Part shown: piece by piece, positions 18,064-27,010 of the stretch
Layout of the letters: each line of letters opens with the position of its first letter
Numbering within the stretch: position 1 is the stretch's first letter
Origin: Planctomycetota bacterium
GTDB taxonomy: Bacteria > Planctomycetota > Phycisphaerae > Phycisphaerales > Phycisphaeraceae
Direction of reading: 5' to 3'
Length of the DNA stretch: 64,000 nucleotides
Assembly (NCBI GenBank): GCA_024276075.1
Contig: JAJRXX010000038.1
Location: 40,563-104,562, forward strand
Program-made: the position numbers and the translations under genes
Notes under the pieces: generated by a model
What the model was told of the DNA's origin: nothing
Databases searched by the model: none
The model's input: the letters and a program-made list of their open reading frames with translations, nothing else

Positions 18064-19463
18064 TTCTCGTCATCCCTAGGCCTAGCCTCGATCCGCCAAG
18101 CGATCGCAAAATCCCACGCCTCATCTCGCTCGTCGGCGCGCGTCACTATCAGCCGATGCCGACCACTGGGCACCTGTTTCAAATAGACATGCTCGACATT
18201 ATCCACCTTGCTAGCCGACTCGGATAAGACTTGGCCGCGCTCCTGGCCATCCGTCACCGACCACTTCAAGTCAAAGTCCGCCAAGCGAGGCGTGTCAAGC
18301 CACCTCGACTTTCCCGTTACGAGGTCCTCGACCTGCCGCCCGTCAATCCGACGGTTCCACACCAGCACGACCGACACCTCGCCCATCGCCTGCTGGAGGT
18401 TCAACTCGTACACCCACGTGCCCCCAGGCTCCAGCGACTGAAAATCCCAGCCGTAATCCTCCAACTCCGCTCCCTGCACGGTAGGCCCAGCGCGTAAAAC
18501 CGCGTAGCTATAACTGAAACGCACCACACCAGCACCCAGGTGTTCATCCAACGGCTTGCCCGCTTTTGCCCGCCATTTGCGTGATTTGCTCGCGCCCGCC
18601 ATCAACACCGCCTTGATTACTTCCGACCGTCCCGCATCTGGAACGCCGTACATCCGATCCGCCGCCTCCAGCAGCCTCGCCACTGTCGCTGCCACCGCCG
18701 GTGTCGCAGCACTGGTGGTGTTACGCCTGGCCACCACGTCCGGCTTACACCGCCCTTTCCCTTCGTACACCGTGTACCCGCCGCTGCTGTTGCCGCTGGC
18801 CGTGCCCACCGCGATCACGTTGTACGCGCTACCCAGCAAAAACGGCACCGACGACTTCGCTCCATTGTTCAGGCCCACCACCATCTGCACGTCTTCGGTG
18901 TCGACGAGGTAGTCGATCCGCCGCAGTACGTTCGCTGCCACGGGCATGGCGCTACCGATCCAGCTATGAGTAAACACCCGCCGACCGTCGCTGATGGGCG
19001 GCTCGCCGCTGCCCACACGCAGGGCCCCATTCCCCATCCAGTAGCCGCTGCTATAGAAATAGACGTCACCGATCCCCGCTGCCAAACCCGTACGCCCAAA
19101 GATGATCTTGGACGTCATCTGCGAGTGGCTATTGACCTTGCTGGGGCCGCTGCGAGGGGTCATCTTCACACCCGCGAAGACCCCGTCGTTGGTATTAGGC
19201 AGGTAGTCACCGGGCTGCCCCTCAACGTGTCCCACAGGCACCCCTCGCCCCTGAATAAACCGGTAGTTAAGGCTTTCGCCCCGCTGACGAGATTTGCCCT
19301 TCGCGCCAACTTCCCGTGCAGGACTTAGGCCCGGCGCTTTATCATCCGCAATTAACCGTTTCGGCTGGCCGCACCACCACACCGCTAGCATCACGCACCA
19401 CACCACCGCTCCACACGCCAACACCCAATGCCAATCGGTTTTGGTTTGGCCGTATTTAATCAT
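18060..19463 (-). CDS. subtilisin-fold (S8-like) secreted or membrane protein
   Basis: 467 aa with an N-terminal hydrophobic helix (about 13-31). The S8 landmarks can be followed: a first block RGVPVGHVEG in which Glu81 stands where the catalytic Asp is expected; His113 in NSHSQMTSKI; an oxyanion Asn near 199-200 in VGLNNGA; and Ser251 in NTTSAATPAVAATVA, matching the usual GTSxAxP block. A beta-rich C-terminal domain follows from about 330. The start ATG at 19463 overlaps the stop of the upstream glycosyltransferase gene by 8 bp, so it is chosen over an in-frame upstream start. It is probably a peptidase acting outside the cytoplasm, but the Asp-to-Glu change makes activity uncertain. Confidence 0.7.
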   Translation of the reverse strand: MIKYGQTKTDWHWVLACGAVVWCVMLAVWWCGQPKRLIADDKAPGLSPAREVGAKGKSRQRGESLNYRFIQGRGVPVGHVEGQPGDYLPNTNDGVFAGVKMTPRSGPSKVNSHSQMTSKIIFGRTGLAAGIGDVYFYSSGYWMGNGALRVGSGEPPISDGRRVFTHSWIGSAMPVAANVLRRIDYLVDTEDVQMVVGLNNGAKSSVPFLLGSAYNVIAVGTASGNSSGGYTVYEGKGRCKPDVVARRNTTSAATPAVAATVARLLEAADRMYGVPDAGRSEVIKAVLMAGASKSRKWRAKAGKPLDEHLGAGVVRFSYSYAVLRAGPTVQGAELEDYGWDFQSLEPGGTWVYELNLQQAMGEVSVVLVWNRRIDGRQVEDLVTGKSRWLDTPRLADFDLKWSVTDGQERGQVLSESASKVDNVEHVYLKQVPSGRHRLIVTRADERDEAWDFAIAWRIEARPRDDEN

Positions 19464-20670
19464 TGATCTGCTCGTCGGGCAGGTACACAAATCCGGGTTT
19501 ATCTGATCGACCAAGCAACCAGCGGTACATCTCGATCATCTGCCGCACGATCACGGGCCATGCGTAGTTTTCCTCAATGACCCGCCGCCCCCGTCGCCCC
19601 ATCTCCTGACGCTGGGCATCCGACAGCCCCATCGCCTGCTGCATCGCCGTACACAACGGCTCGACGCCCACGTCAATCCACCAGCCGCAGCCGTCGCGTG
19701 CCAACGCGCCCCAAGGCGTCGTATTCGAAACAATCGCCGGCAATCCACACGCCATCGCCTCAGCAATCGTGATGCCGAAGTTCTCACCCTCCGTAGGCAA
19801 CACGTATAGGTCCGACGCACCGAGCAGTTGCTTCTTCAACTCTCCCACAACCGGGCCGACAAATGTCGTACACCCTCCCGCGCCCGTCGACGTGATGATT
19901 TGTTGAGCCCTCGCACGGTCGTCGTCCAATTCCTGACCGGCAATGACCAACTGCCAATCCGGGTACCGACGCCACAACCTGCCCCACGCTTGTGCCAGTC
20001 GGCATAGACCTTTCTTACGATAGATCATCGACAAGAACAGCAGCCGTTTCTTGCCCTTCAACTGCGGCCAACGCTCGATCACCGAGCCGTCATCTCGATC
20101 CACGGGATACTCTGCCGCATCCAAGCCGATCGGCACGACCGCAATAGGGTTCCTCAAGCCATAAGCACGCACATGCCTCGCCTCCTGGTTCGACGTCACG
20201 TGAATACAGGCTGCATTTTGCAGATTTCGGTTCTCGTATAGCAAGCCGATAATTTTTTTGCGTAACTTACCGTACCCGAGTATCCACGGGTCGAGTTGCC
20301 CGTGTGGCGATATGACCAAAGGCACACCCCGACGCACCGCCAAGCGCCTGGCCTCGTAGCTCGGGAGCATCCGCAAGCCATGCGAATGAACGATGTCGGC
20401 TTCACCGATCCGTTGATTGAGGAATCGTCGCAACACCGGGCTGTACCCCAACCATCGCGGGCCGATGTATCGACCCGTAAAAACCTTTGCCTCTTGAATA
20501 TCCGCAGCGTCTTTCTGCACGTACCGATCACAAAGCGCCGCGATCGTTGCTTGCACGTCGTCTTTGGGGCACTGTTGCACAAATGACCGCAAGTACGCCG
20601 CCACACCGCCGCCGAGGCGTGAGATCGTCGGCGTCACGTGAACAAGATGAATGGGTGTATCGGTTACCAC
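19456..20670 (-). CDS. family 4 glycosyltransferase
   Basis: 404-aa GT-B fold glycosyltransferase that transfers a sugar from a nucleotide donor to a surface glycan; the sugar is unknown. The N-terminal domain has HLVHVTPTISRLGGGVAAYLR, then SHGLRMLPSYEA and SPHGQLDPWILGYGK. The C-terminal domain has KKRLLFLSMIYRKKGL and the donor-binding E-x7-E pattern in PTEGENFGITIAEAMACGLP. A GTG at 20670 is preferred as start because GGAG lies eight bases upstream and the family sequence begins immediately; the open frame extends to 20763. It is followed, with overlapping ends, by the S8-like gene. Confidence 0.88.
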   Translation of the reverse strand: MVTDTPIHLVHVTPTISRLGGGVAAYLRSFVQQCPKDDVQATIAALCDRYVQKDAADIQEAKVFTGRYIGPRWLGYSPVLRRFLNQRIGEADIVHSHGLRMLPSYEARRLAVRRGVPLVISPHGQLDPWILGYGKLRKKIIGLLYENRNLQNAACIHVTSNQEARHVRAYGLRNPIAVVPIGLDAAEYPVDRDDGSVIERWPQLKGKKRLLFLSMIYRKKGLCRLAQAWGRLWRRYPDWQLVIAGQELDDDRARAQQIITSTGAGGCTTFVGPVVGELKKQLLGASDLYVLPTEGENFGITIAEAMACGLPAIVSNTTPWGALARDGCGWWIDVGVEPLCTAMQQAMGLSDAQRQEMGRRGRRVIEENYAWPVIVRQMIEMYRWLLGRSDKPGFVYLPDEQIND

Positions 20671-20831
20671 AGCGCGCACTCCAGGTGGAGAGTTGACCTG
20701 ACAACGCCAGCCGATGCAAACAGACAACCGTAAATGGTGGGTCAAAAGGCTAGCTGGACGCACATCGTGAAAGTCATCGCTGGTTATGACGTGATGCCGC
20801 CAAGACGGGATCTTTAACTGTTAAAAGCAGA

Positions 20832-21218
20832 TCAGTCCGTAGATGCCGTACGCAAAAAGTGGTGCGACGTCATCAGGTAAGCCAATAGGTCATCGGTTTG
20901 CAAACGATCGAGCTTGGCCTCCTGAGCCATGTCGGGGAGGGTTTCACGCCATTGCTCAATGGAATACCGATCGATCGGCTCGACGCTGTGACAAGCGATA
21001 CATTGGTTGAGGTAGACGTCTCGCCCTCGGACGAGTACCTGAGAATCAAAGCCCTGCTGCCCCCCCACCGCGATCAGCCCCTCGTCCACAGGCGGGGCCA
21101 TCCGTTCCAACGACAAACACCCGACAAACGCCACCGACACCCATACCACACTCAAGCCGATGCATAATCTGCGCCGTCGACGTTTGCACCCTGCCACATT
21201 TACAACCCAATGGCTCAT
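20832..21218 (-). CDS. small mono-haem cytochrome c, probably membrane-attached
   Basis: 128 aa. An arginine-rich n-region (KRRRRRL) and a hydrophobic stretch end in FVGC, which is a possible lipobox. The haem attachment motif CIACH lies near residue 73, and the segment QWRETLPDMAQEAKL to DDLLAYLMTSHHF is the C-terminal helix that usually carries the methionine ligand (PDMAQ or YLMTS). It would carry electrons on the outer face of the inner membrane. The gene stands alone between the glycosyltransferase and the outer-membrane-barrel gene, both on the same strand. Confidence 0.78.
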   Translation of the reverse strand: MSHWVVNVAGCKRRRRRLCIGLSVVWVSVAFVGCLSLERMAPPVDEGLIAVGGQQGFDSQVLVRGRDVYLNQCIACHSVEPIDRYSIEQWRETLPDMAQEAKLDRLQTDDLLAYLMTSHHFLRTASTD

Positions 21219-21283
21219 CCGTCAATCACCCTAGACAAAAGAAACACCATACCCGTCCACCGGCCCAACCCTACACCGACAGA

Positions 21284-22126
21284 TCAAAAGTGCATGCCAA
21301 AGATCATTCGCGTCTGGAAGTCAGCCTCCGAATCGACACCCGTCACCTGAAACAGTGGCGTCAGAGTCACCCACCACTTCTTGCTGCGATACGAGACATT
21401 CGGACCCAGGTAGACCACACTATCACCCGTCTTGTCCCAGTCATCAAACTCGACCTCGTGGAGAAATTCGACCCCCATCAAGAACTTTGGTGAAAACTGA
21501 TAGCTGATCCCCGCCGTCTGCTCAAATTTACCCTTATCCTTGCTAAAATCATCTTCTTCCCATTCAGCCTCGATTGTGGCGTTGTAAGCCAGCGTCCAAG
21601 GGCCAATGTCTTTCTGTAAAATGATCTTGCCCTCCAGCTCGAATAGCTGATCACCCCCTTTGATCTCCCCGTACAGGGCCATACCAATCGGGTCCGTTAT
21701 CGGATTGGTCAGGTTGTATTTTAATTCCACCGATGTACTGCGGTACTGCACCCGATCATTGCTGACCGACTCGCCGTCTTGATACCGCCAATCCGCGAGA
21801 TACAAGGCTACCTGAAACCGATCCGTGATCCCCCACTCCAGTTCGTGACGAAAGTCTAGCCTATCGAAGTCCGAGTCGTTTTTTTTGCTGGTCTTCCACG
21901 TTACCCACTGCTCAAACTCGAACGTACCCTTTGGAGCCGTCGTCGCTTCATAGACATAGGTAAACTTCCTGTCACTTGCGTTCGCCGAAACACACAAACC
22001 CGCCGCCAAGACCAGTACCAGGATTACGCCGTACCGCTTTACGGAACACGCAGTGGCTCTAGCAGTCCACCTAAATCTTTCTGCCACCCCTCTGCTTGCA
22101 AGCAATGCCCATTTCCCACATCTCAT
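21284..22126 (-). CDS. outer-membrane beta-barrel protein (DUF6662-like)
   Basis: 281 aa from ATG 22126, which has AAGG nine bases upstream; the frame stays open to 22210. A signal peptide with a hydrophobic core (VILVLVLAAGLCVSANA) is followed by DRKFTYVYEATTAPKGTFEFEQ. The rest alternates short amphipathic strands with turns (LEWGITDRFQVALYLADW, SVELKYNLTNP and so on) and ends in an aromatic residue (MIFGMHF), typical of outer-membrane barrels. It resembles proteins annotated as DUF6662 or outer-membrane transporters. Substrate and function are unknown. Its presence supports a diderm envelope. Confidence 0.68.
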   Translation of the reverse strand: MRCGKWALLASRGVAERFRWTARATACSVKRYGVILVLVLAAGLCVSANASDRKFTYVYEATTAPKGTFEFEQWVTWKTSKKNDSDFDRLDFRHELEWGITDRFQVALYLADWRYQDGESVSNDRVQYRSTSVELKYNLTNPITDPIGMALYGEIKGGDQLFELEGKIILQKDIGPWTLAYNATIEAEWEEDDFSKDKGKFEQTAGISYQFSPKFLMGVEFLHEVEFDDWDKTGDSVVYLGPNVSYRSKKWWVTLTPLFQVTGVDSEADFQTRMIFGMHF

Positions 22127-22302
22127 CACCGACCACCTTCCATTAAAAGACCTCAATTGATTTCGAGTCTCAATCACCCCATTTGCCGCGCAGATGATAC
22201 TGAGTTTCACCTACGTGTCAAACGGCCTTTCCTCCACCGAGGGAAGCTGTTTTGCCATCTCTTTATGTATTGGAAGATCGCCGCGATCAGAAATGTGGTG
22301 AC

Positions 22303-22330
22303 TAGAGCAACTGGCGTAATTATTCTCCAT
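22303..22330 (+). repeat. solo arm of a TA-bounded inverted-repeat element
   Basis: This 28-bp word starts TAGAGCAACTGGCGTAATTA and matches both arms of the mini-element at 32978-33102 (especially its right arm). No opposite arm is found within a few hundred bases, so it is an isolated half. It lies downstream of dnaA and upstream of the outer-membrane gene. Confidence 0.6.
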
Positions 22331-22344
22331 CTCCCCAAGAAGAA

Positions 22345-22363
22345 GGCAGGTCAATGACCTGCC
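22345..22363 (-). terminator. hairpin downstream of dnaA
   Basis: A perfect 8-bp stem (GGCAGGTC / GACCTGCC) with a 3-base loop lies 42-60 bp beyond the dnaA stop. On the minus strand it is followed by TTCTTCTTGG, a weak pyrimidine tail, so an intrinsic terminator for dnaA is plausible. Confidence 0.5.
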
Positions 22364-22404
22364 CTACTCCAGAACTGACATGGCGATTATTTATGCAAGG
22401 TACT

Positions 22405-23877
22405 CTATGCGCGATAAATCGCGTGCTTGAGCCGCTCGATAAGCTCGACGATCGGTACCGGCTGCGAATCCGCAGGCACAAGAACGCTACGATTTTCCGC
22501 CACCTGTTTTTCGACCCGCTGACACGCAGTCACCATCGTCGAATGGGTCCGACGCCCCATCGCTGTGGCGATTTCAGGATAACTCATCATGGTCATCTGC
22601 CGGCCAAGATATACCGCCAGCGACCTGGCAAACACCGCTCTCTGATGGCGGGTGCTGCCTAAAACCTGTTTACGGTCGATGCACAATTGTTGGGCCACCG
22701 TATTCAATATGGTTTCCCATCGAACAGCTTCTTTGCGATGACGCCCGTAATCGGTTTGAAACAGCTTCTCGATCAGCGCGTGACCCACCTGCGCCGAATT
22801 GTCTCCCCTCCGACCATCGGTTTGATCACCACGCTGCGAATCCTGTTTCGTGCTCAACATTGCCAAAGCATGCAGCCGGGTCATCATGCCTTCAATGTCC
22901 CTGACTGATCCCGAACACCGCCCTGCTAGCAATTGGGCAGCGTTATCTTGGAGCGATAGCCTGCGTCGAGCGGATAGCTTGCGGATAATCTGCTCTCGCA
23001 TGTCTTTATTGGGCTGATGAACCTGTACGACCATCCCACGCACGCAACGACTGACCAGTGCCTCGCTAAACTGCTTGATGATACTCGGGTGACTGTCACT
23101 GGCTAATACCAACCGTGCACCCCCGAGTTCAATCGCGTCGAAGCTGTGGAGAAATTCCTGTTGTGTCGCCTGCTTGTTCGCCAAGAAATGAACATCATCC
23201 ACCGCCAATAGGTCTAATCTCCGAATTTTTTTCCTGAATCGATCGATCTTATTTGCCCGCATGGCCGCCAAGAACTCATTGGTGAAATGCTCGCCGGTCG
23301 TATACAGCACACGGGTCTTGGGATTCACAGCCAACATCCGCTGGCAGATGCCCTGCAGCAAGTGCGTCTTACCTAGCCCGCACCCGCCGTGGATGAATAA
23401 CGGGTTCACCGCTGCTTCTTCGTCAAGTACCAATCGATTTGCCGCTGAGAACGCCAGTTCATTGCTAGGCCCCACCACAAAATCATCGAGTCGGTGTCGC
23501 AAAGGTGACGGCACCTCTCTGCCCAGAGTCGTTGGTCTCTTCTCCGGGGTTACACGGATGGCAGCGTGCTTTGGTCGATCGCTGTGATCGGCATCTCCCG
23601 AGCCAAACAGGTCAGCCTCGACCCGCAGCCGAAGCCCTACCGACTTGCCCAATTCAGCAAGGGCCGCATCGTGCAATGCGTCTTTAAAATTCTTACCCAC
23701 CCAATCAGCCACAAATTGATTCGGGACCGCCACTTCCAGTTGATCGTGCTGATCGTTGTAGTGGAGCCTGACGGAGCGGTCGAACCACATGCTGTATCGT
23801 CTGGTTCCAATGGAATCCGAAAGACGATCGGCGATGCGCGTACAAACAGACTTCTCGGCTACAGCCGTATTCACCAT
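22405..23877 (-). CDS. dnaA: chromosomal replication initiator DnaA
   Basis: 490 aa from ATG 23877; the open frame continues to 24006 but the family start (VCTRIADRLSDSIGTRRYSMWF) is just after this ATG. Domain I lies at about 1-90, a linker at 90-125, and the AAA+ domain at about 126-350 with Walker A GGCGLGKTHLLQ (K170), Walker B LLAVDDVHFL and the arginine-rich sensor region VRDIEGMMTRLHAL. Domain IV, the DNA-binding part, has ARSLAVYLGRQ and the signature MGRRTHSTMVTACQRVEKQV. DnaA opens the replication origin. It stands alone here: dnaN, recF, gyrB and rpmH are not adjacent. Confidence 0.96.
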   Translation of the reverse strand: MVNTAVAEKSVCTRIADRLSDSIGTRRYSMWFDRSVRLHYNDQHDQLEVAVPNQFVADWVGKNFKDALHDAALAELGKSVGLRLRVEADLFGSGDADHSDRPKHAAIRVTPEKRPTTLGREVPSPLRHRLDDFVVGPSNELAFSAANRLVLDEEAAVNPLFIHGGCGLGKTHLLQGICQRMLAVNPKTRVLYTTGEHFTNEFLAAMRANKIDRFRKKIRRLDLLAVDDVHFLANKQATQQEFLHSFDAIELGGARLVLASDSHPSIIKQFSEALVSRCVRGMVVQVHQPNKDMREQIIRKLSARRRLSLQDNAAQLLAGRCSGSVRDIEGMMTRLHALAMLSTKQDSQRGDQTDGRRGDNSAQVGHALIEKLFQTDYGRHRKEAVRWETILNTVAQQLCIDRKQVLGSTRHQRAVFARSLAVYLGRQMTMMSYPEIATAMGRRTHSTMVTACQRVEKQVAENRSVLVPADSQPVPIVELIERLKHAIYRA

Positions 23878-24242
23878 GGGGTTACTCTGAAATTGATTAA
23901 CGCAGCCCGGAGCCGCAGAACAAATTAGGCGTTCGTCTTGACACGCGCCATGGCACACGACCTGGCGCCCTATTTGTCCGTCCGAGGACCCGCCCGCTAC
24001 GCACAACGTGATGCTTGTTATTTAAGTGTCACGCCGAACCTGATCGGGGCAGCAGTCCGTTGCCGCGATAGAGAAGATAAGCCGAGACGGATAACCGTTC
24101 AATAGGCAAACCATGCAATTGTGTTGTCAAAAGATTCATGATCAGCATCTTCAAGCAGTTGCAGTGGAAAGTTTTTTTTACACCGTCATGCGCAGGCGGG
24201 AGGACAAAGTGTGGAAAAGAAATTTGCTGATTAAACAACACG
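23878..24242. other. 365-bp gap upstream of dnaA
   Basis: No convincing gene; the only open frame is a short one of low quality. It holds one near-consensus DnaA box on the minus strand, TTTTCCACA at 24210-24218 (one mismatch to TTATCCACA), and an A/T-rich patch with eight T's near 24173-24180. One box is too few to call an origin. It probably contains the dnaA promoter and perhaps an autoregulatory DnaA site. Confidence 0.3.
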
Positions 24243-25202
24243 TCACGCAGGCGTGAAGATCATCGCCAATTTGCGTGCGTGCGCCACGAAGCCCAACGCT
24301 TCATATAAGCTATTGGCTGGACTGTTCGACTCGTCGACCGCCAAAATAATTTTCAATGCACTGTGTTCGCGTGCGCGTGCCAGTGCAAACTCAACTAATT
24401 TCTTGCCTATCCCACGCCCGCGCCACTCGGGGCTCACACCAAGGTAAACCAGTTCGACCGCCTGACGATGCGGCACCTTGTTTAGCAGCAGCACCGAGAT
24501 CGGCTTGCCGTCTGCCACCAGCACGTGCCACAAGTCGGGCATAAAACAGCCAGCGGACATGTGGCTGGCGATGATGTCGTCGATATCACGCAGACCAAGC
24601 AGAGCCGGGCAGTCGAGCGTATCCTCGTAGCTGGCGAGGATCGCCTGCGAAAACAACGCGCGGAGGTCTTCGTTCCAGGTTACAAACTCACCGGCGTCAC
24701 CCAGCAACCCCTGTTTGGGGGCACCATCGTCTGTCGCACGCTCCATGTATTGGAGCCACGCGATTTCCGTAAATCCCCCCGCTCCCAGCGCTTCGGCTGC
24801 TAGCCTCTGTTCGGGATCGAGAAGCACCTGGATAAGTCGAATATGCTCCGGGTCCTGTGCCGCACAAGCCCGGTGCGCAAGCTTTGCCATGACATCAACA
24901 TGACGCCGATCCTGAATCGGTGAGAGAAATAATATCGCCGTCCGACCGGCACCCGGGACGATCAGCAGCGATGCCACCGGCCGATCGTCTTCATAAGCCG
25001 CCCACAAATGATCCAATGACAGCCGTTCCTGCTCAGCAAAATGCTGGAAGCTATTGACCACCTGGGGCGTAGCATGATCCTCGCCGCACAGCAGTGTCAT
25101 CAGTGCCTCGCGTCTGCCTTGGGCGTTTACCTGACGAAACGTAGCTGCGGATTGGCCGTCGCTCCTATCGGGGTTGTCTGCAAAACGGTGCGGTTCGGTC
25201 AT
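24243..25202 (-). CDS. GNAT-family N-acetyltransferase
   Basis: 319 aa. The C-terminal half is a clear GNAT domain: the acetyl-CoA loop is VYLGVSPEWRGRGIGKKLVEFALARA (about 247-272, R/Q-x-x-G-x-G/A pattern), followed by LAVDESNSPANSLYEALGFV, the usual motif B. The N-terminal half (about 40-140) has a weaker, degenerate GNAT-like fold, so the protein may be a tandem GNAT as in mycothiol synthases. The acetylated substrate is unknown. It is on the same strand as dnaA, 365 bp upstream. Confidence 0.85.
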   Translation of the reverse strand: MTEPHRFADNPDRSDGQSAATFRQVNAQGRREALMTLLCGEDHATPQVVNSFQHFAEQERLSLDHLWAAYEDDRPVASLLIVPGAGRTAILFLSPIQDRRHVDVMAKLAHRACAAQDPEHIRLIQVLLDPEQRLAAEALGAGGFTEIAWLQYMERATDDGAPKQGLLGDAGEFVTWNEDLRALFSQAILASYEDTLDCPALLGLRDIDDIIASHMSAGCFMPDLWHVLVADGKPISVLLLNKVPHRQAVELVYLGVSPEWRGRGIGKKLVEFALARAREHSALKIILAVDESNSPANSLYEALGFVAHARKLAMIFTPA

Positions 25203-25310
25203 GGCACGCCTCGGGTTAATTGACCTGATACGCGAAGATCATACAATCAAAACCCGATGCAATCGTCTCGGGTCTCGCCTGTTCACGGGCAGCATGCTTG
25301 CTGAATCGAC

Positions 25311-25937
25311 ATGGCAAATAAAACCACAACGCTAACGACGACCTTTTTAATTTTTGCCGCGATGATGCTATTGAGTCCACCCAGACTCGCCGCGTTCCCC
25401 GAGCCGTCGATTGTTTCTAAAGCGTGGCTGTTTAACCTGTCTTACGATCCGCCCAGACCCATCGCCGTGACCGGCCTCGGCGGCAGCGTCCGGTGGTTTT
25501 GGTACATGACCTACAAAATAACCAACAACACCGGCGAGGAAAGACTTTTTATCCCCGAGATCACGATCTACACCGACACCGGCACCCTTACACCCGCTGA
25601 CCGTGGCGTGCCCGCATCCGCGTTCGACGCCATTAAAAACCGTATCGAAAACCCCCTGCTCGAGAATCCCGCCGAGATCATCGGCAAAATCCTCCAAGGT
25701 CCGGACCATGCCAAAGAAGGCGTCGCGATCTGGCCTCAGTTTAATGACGACGTCGACCACATCACGATTTTCTTCTCGGGCATCAGCGGTGAAACGCAAG
25801 CCATACACCACCCCGTCACACAAAAACGCGTTGTCCTGCGTAAAACTCTCATGATCGACTACAGCCTGCCGGGTACGATCAAAGATATCCAGCAGCAACC
25901 CGTCGTGTCGGAAGGCGAAAAGTGGGTCATGAGGTAG
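25311..25937 (+). CDS. secreted protein of unknown function
   Basis: 208 aa with a signal peptide (TTFLIFAAMMLLSPPRLAAF, cleavage probably near residue 28). The mature part, beginning FPEPSIVSKAW, has YKITNNTGEERLFIPEITIYTDTG and later VVLRKTLMIDYSLPGT, which read as a beta-sandwich-like domain; no catalytic motif is visible. I do not recognise the family, though it resembles hypothetical exported proteins of planctomycetes. It is divergent from the GNAT gene and convergent with prmC. Confidence 0.65.
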   Translation: MANKTTTLTTTFLIFAAMMLLSPPRLAAFPEPSIVSKAWLFNLSYDPPRPIAVTGLGGSVRWFWYMTYKITNNTGEERLFIPEITIYTDTGTLTPADRGVPASAFDAIKNRIENPLLENPAEIIGKILQGPDHAKEGVAIWPQFNDDVDHITIFFSGISGETQAIHHPVTQKRVVLRKTLMIDYSLPGTIKDIQQQPVVSEGEKWVMR

Positions 25938-26002
25938 CCACCTGTTATGGGTACTTCTCCTCATAACGCCAAGTAGCGCAAAACCACGCCACCGGGTCGG
26001 TG

Positions 26003-26893
26003 TCATTGTGAGTTGGCTACGAGCACGCGAGGCAGACCTTCATGGTCGGCGAGTGTGTGACCATGGCTCAACCCTGCTGCCGCCTCGGCTAGCGCCAACA
26101 CCTGTTCTTTTTGTGTGTCGTCGATCTCCAACACAAGCTGACCCGGTCTATCTAAATACTCATGGGCCTGATCGATCAAAACTCTTAAGAATTTGAGCCC
26201 GTCCGCTCCCCCACGCAGAGCACCCCCCGGCTCGAAGTCTTTTACATTCCGAGATAGCTTCTGCCACCGCTCGTCGCTGATGTACGGCGGGTTGCTAACG
26301 AAGTACGCCACGCGTTCACCCGCTAGCGGTTCGAGCAAGCTGCCTTCTCGAAACGATATCCGATCCGCCACACCGTGGTCGTGCGCGTTTTCACTAGCTA
26401 TCTCCAACGCTTCGGGGCTGACGTCCGTGGCGATGACTGTGCAATGGGGTATATGCTTCGCAACCGCGATGGCGATCGCTCCCGACCCCGTGCCGATGTC
26501 CGCTATCAGCGGTGAGTTAAACCCCGGCGTGCGTCTGGCGTGTTGAACGACGTGTTCGACCAGCGCCTCCGTGCTGGGTCTGGGGACAAGCACGTCCGGC
26601 GTCACTTTGAGCATCATCGAAAAAAACGGCGTACAGCCAACCAAATAATCCACCGGCTCGTGATTCGCCGCCCGCTCGACCAAATCGCGAAACGCAGACC
26701 GCTCCAGATCACTCGCGGGCCTGTCCGGGTCCATGTAGAGCTTAAGCCGCACCACACCCAACACATGCGACAAGAGCATCTCCGCCGCCAGCCTCGCGTG
26801 CTCGACGCCCTTCTTTGCCAAGTGGTCTGTCGTCCACGCCAGTAGCCGCCTGGTCGTCCAAACCGGTCGCTGAGTCTGTTCCGCTTGAATCAT
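26003..26893 (-). CDS. prmC: release factor glutamine methyltransferase PrmC
   Basis: Methylates the glutamine of the GGQ motif in release factors RF1 and RF2 using SAM. 296 aa, normal length. The N-terminal helical domain (about 12-90) precedes the methyltransferase domain with the SAM-binding IADIGTGSGAIAIAVAKH and the catalytic NPPY tetrapeptide (FVSNPPYISDERW). The C terminus contains YLDRPGQLVLEI. The usual neighbour prfA is not here; the gene precedes no other on its strand within 65 bp of a convergent neighbour. Confidence 0.95.
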   Translation of the reverse strand: MIQAEQTQRPVWTTRRLLAWTTDHLAKKGVEHARLAAEMLLSHVLGVVRLKLYMDPDRPASDLERSAFRDLVERAANHEPVDYLVGCTPFFSMMLKVTPDVLVPRPSTEALVEHVVQHARRTPGFNSPLIADIGTGSGAIAIAVAKHIPHCTVIATDVSPEALEIASENAHDHGVADRISFREGSLLEPLAGERVAYFVSNPPYISDERWQKLSRNVKDFEPGGALRGGADGLKFLRVLIDQAHEYLDRPGQLVLEIDDTQKEQVLALAEAAAGLSHGHTLADHEGLPRVLVANSQ

Positions 26894-27010
26894 CTATACG
26901 GATTCTAGCCTAGCACGCACGAAATAGCCTGCTTCGTCTACCCGTACCCAATTTCAGCATCATTGCGGCCCGACAAATTAATGGTCATCCCGCAGGCGAA
27001 TTGTCTGCCA

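Noticed and set aside
24029..24241. 70-residue open frame upstream of dnaA on the minus strand
   Set aside because: Cys/His/Leu-rich sequence with no domain, no ribosome-binding site, and it lies in the likely dnaA promoter region.
23878..24242. Replication origin next to dnaA
   Set aside because: A single near-match to the DnaA box and a short A/T patch are not enough; no cluster of boxes is visible.
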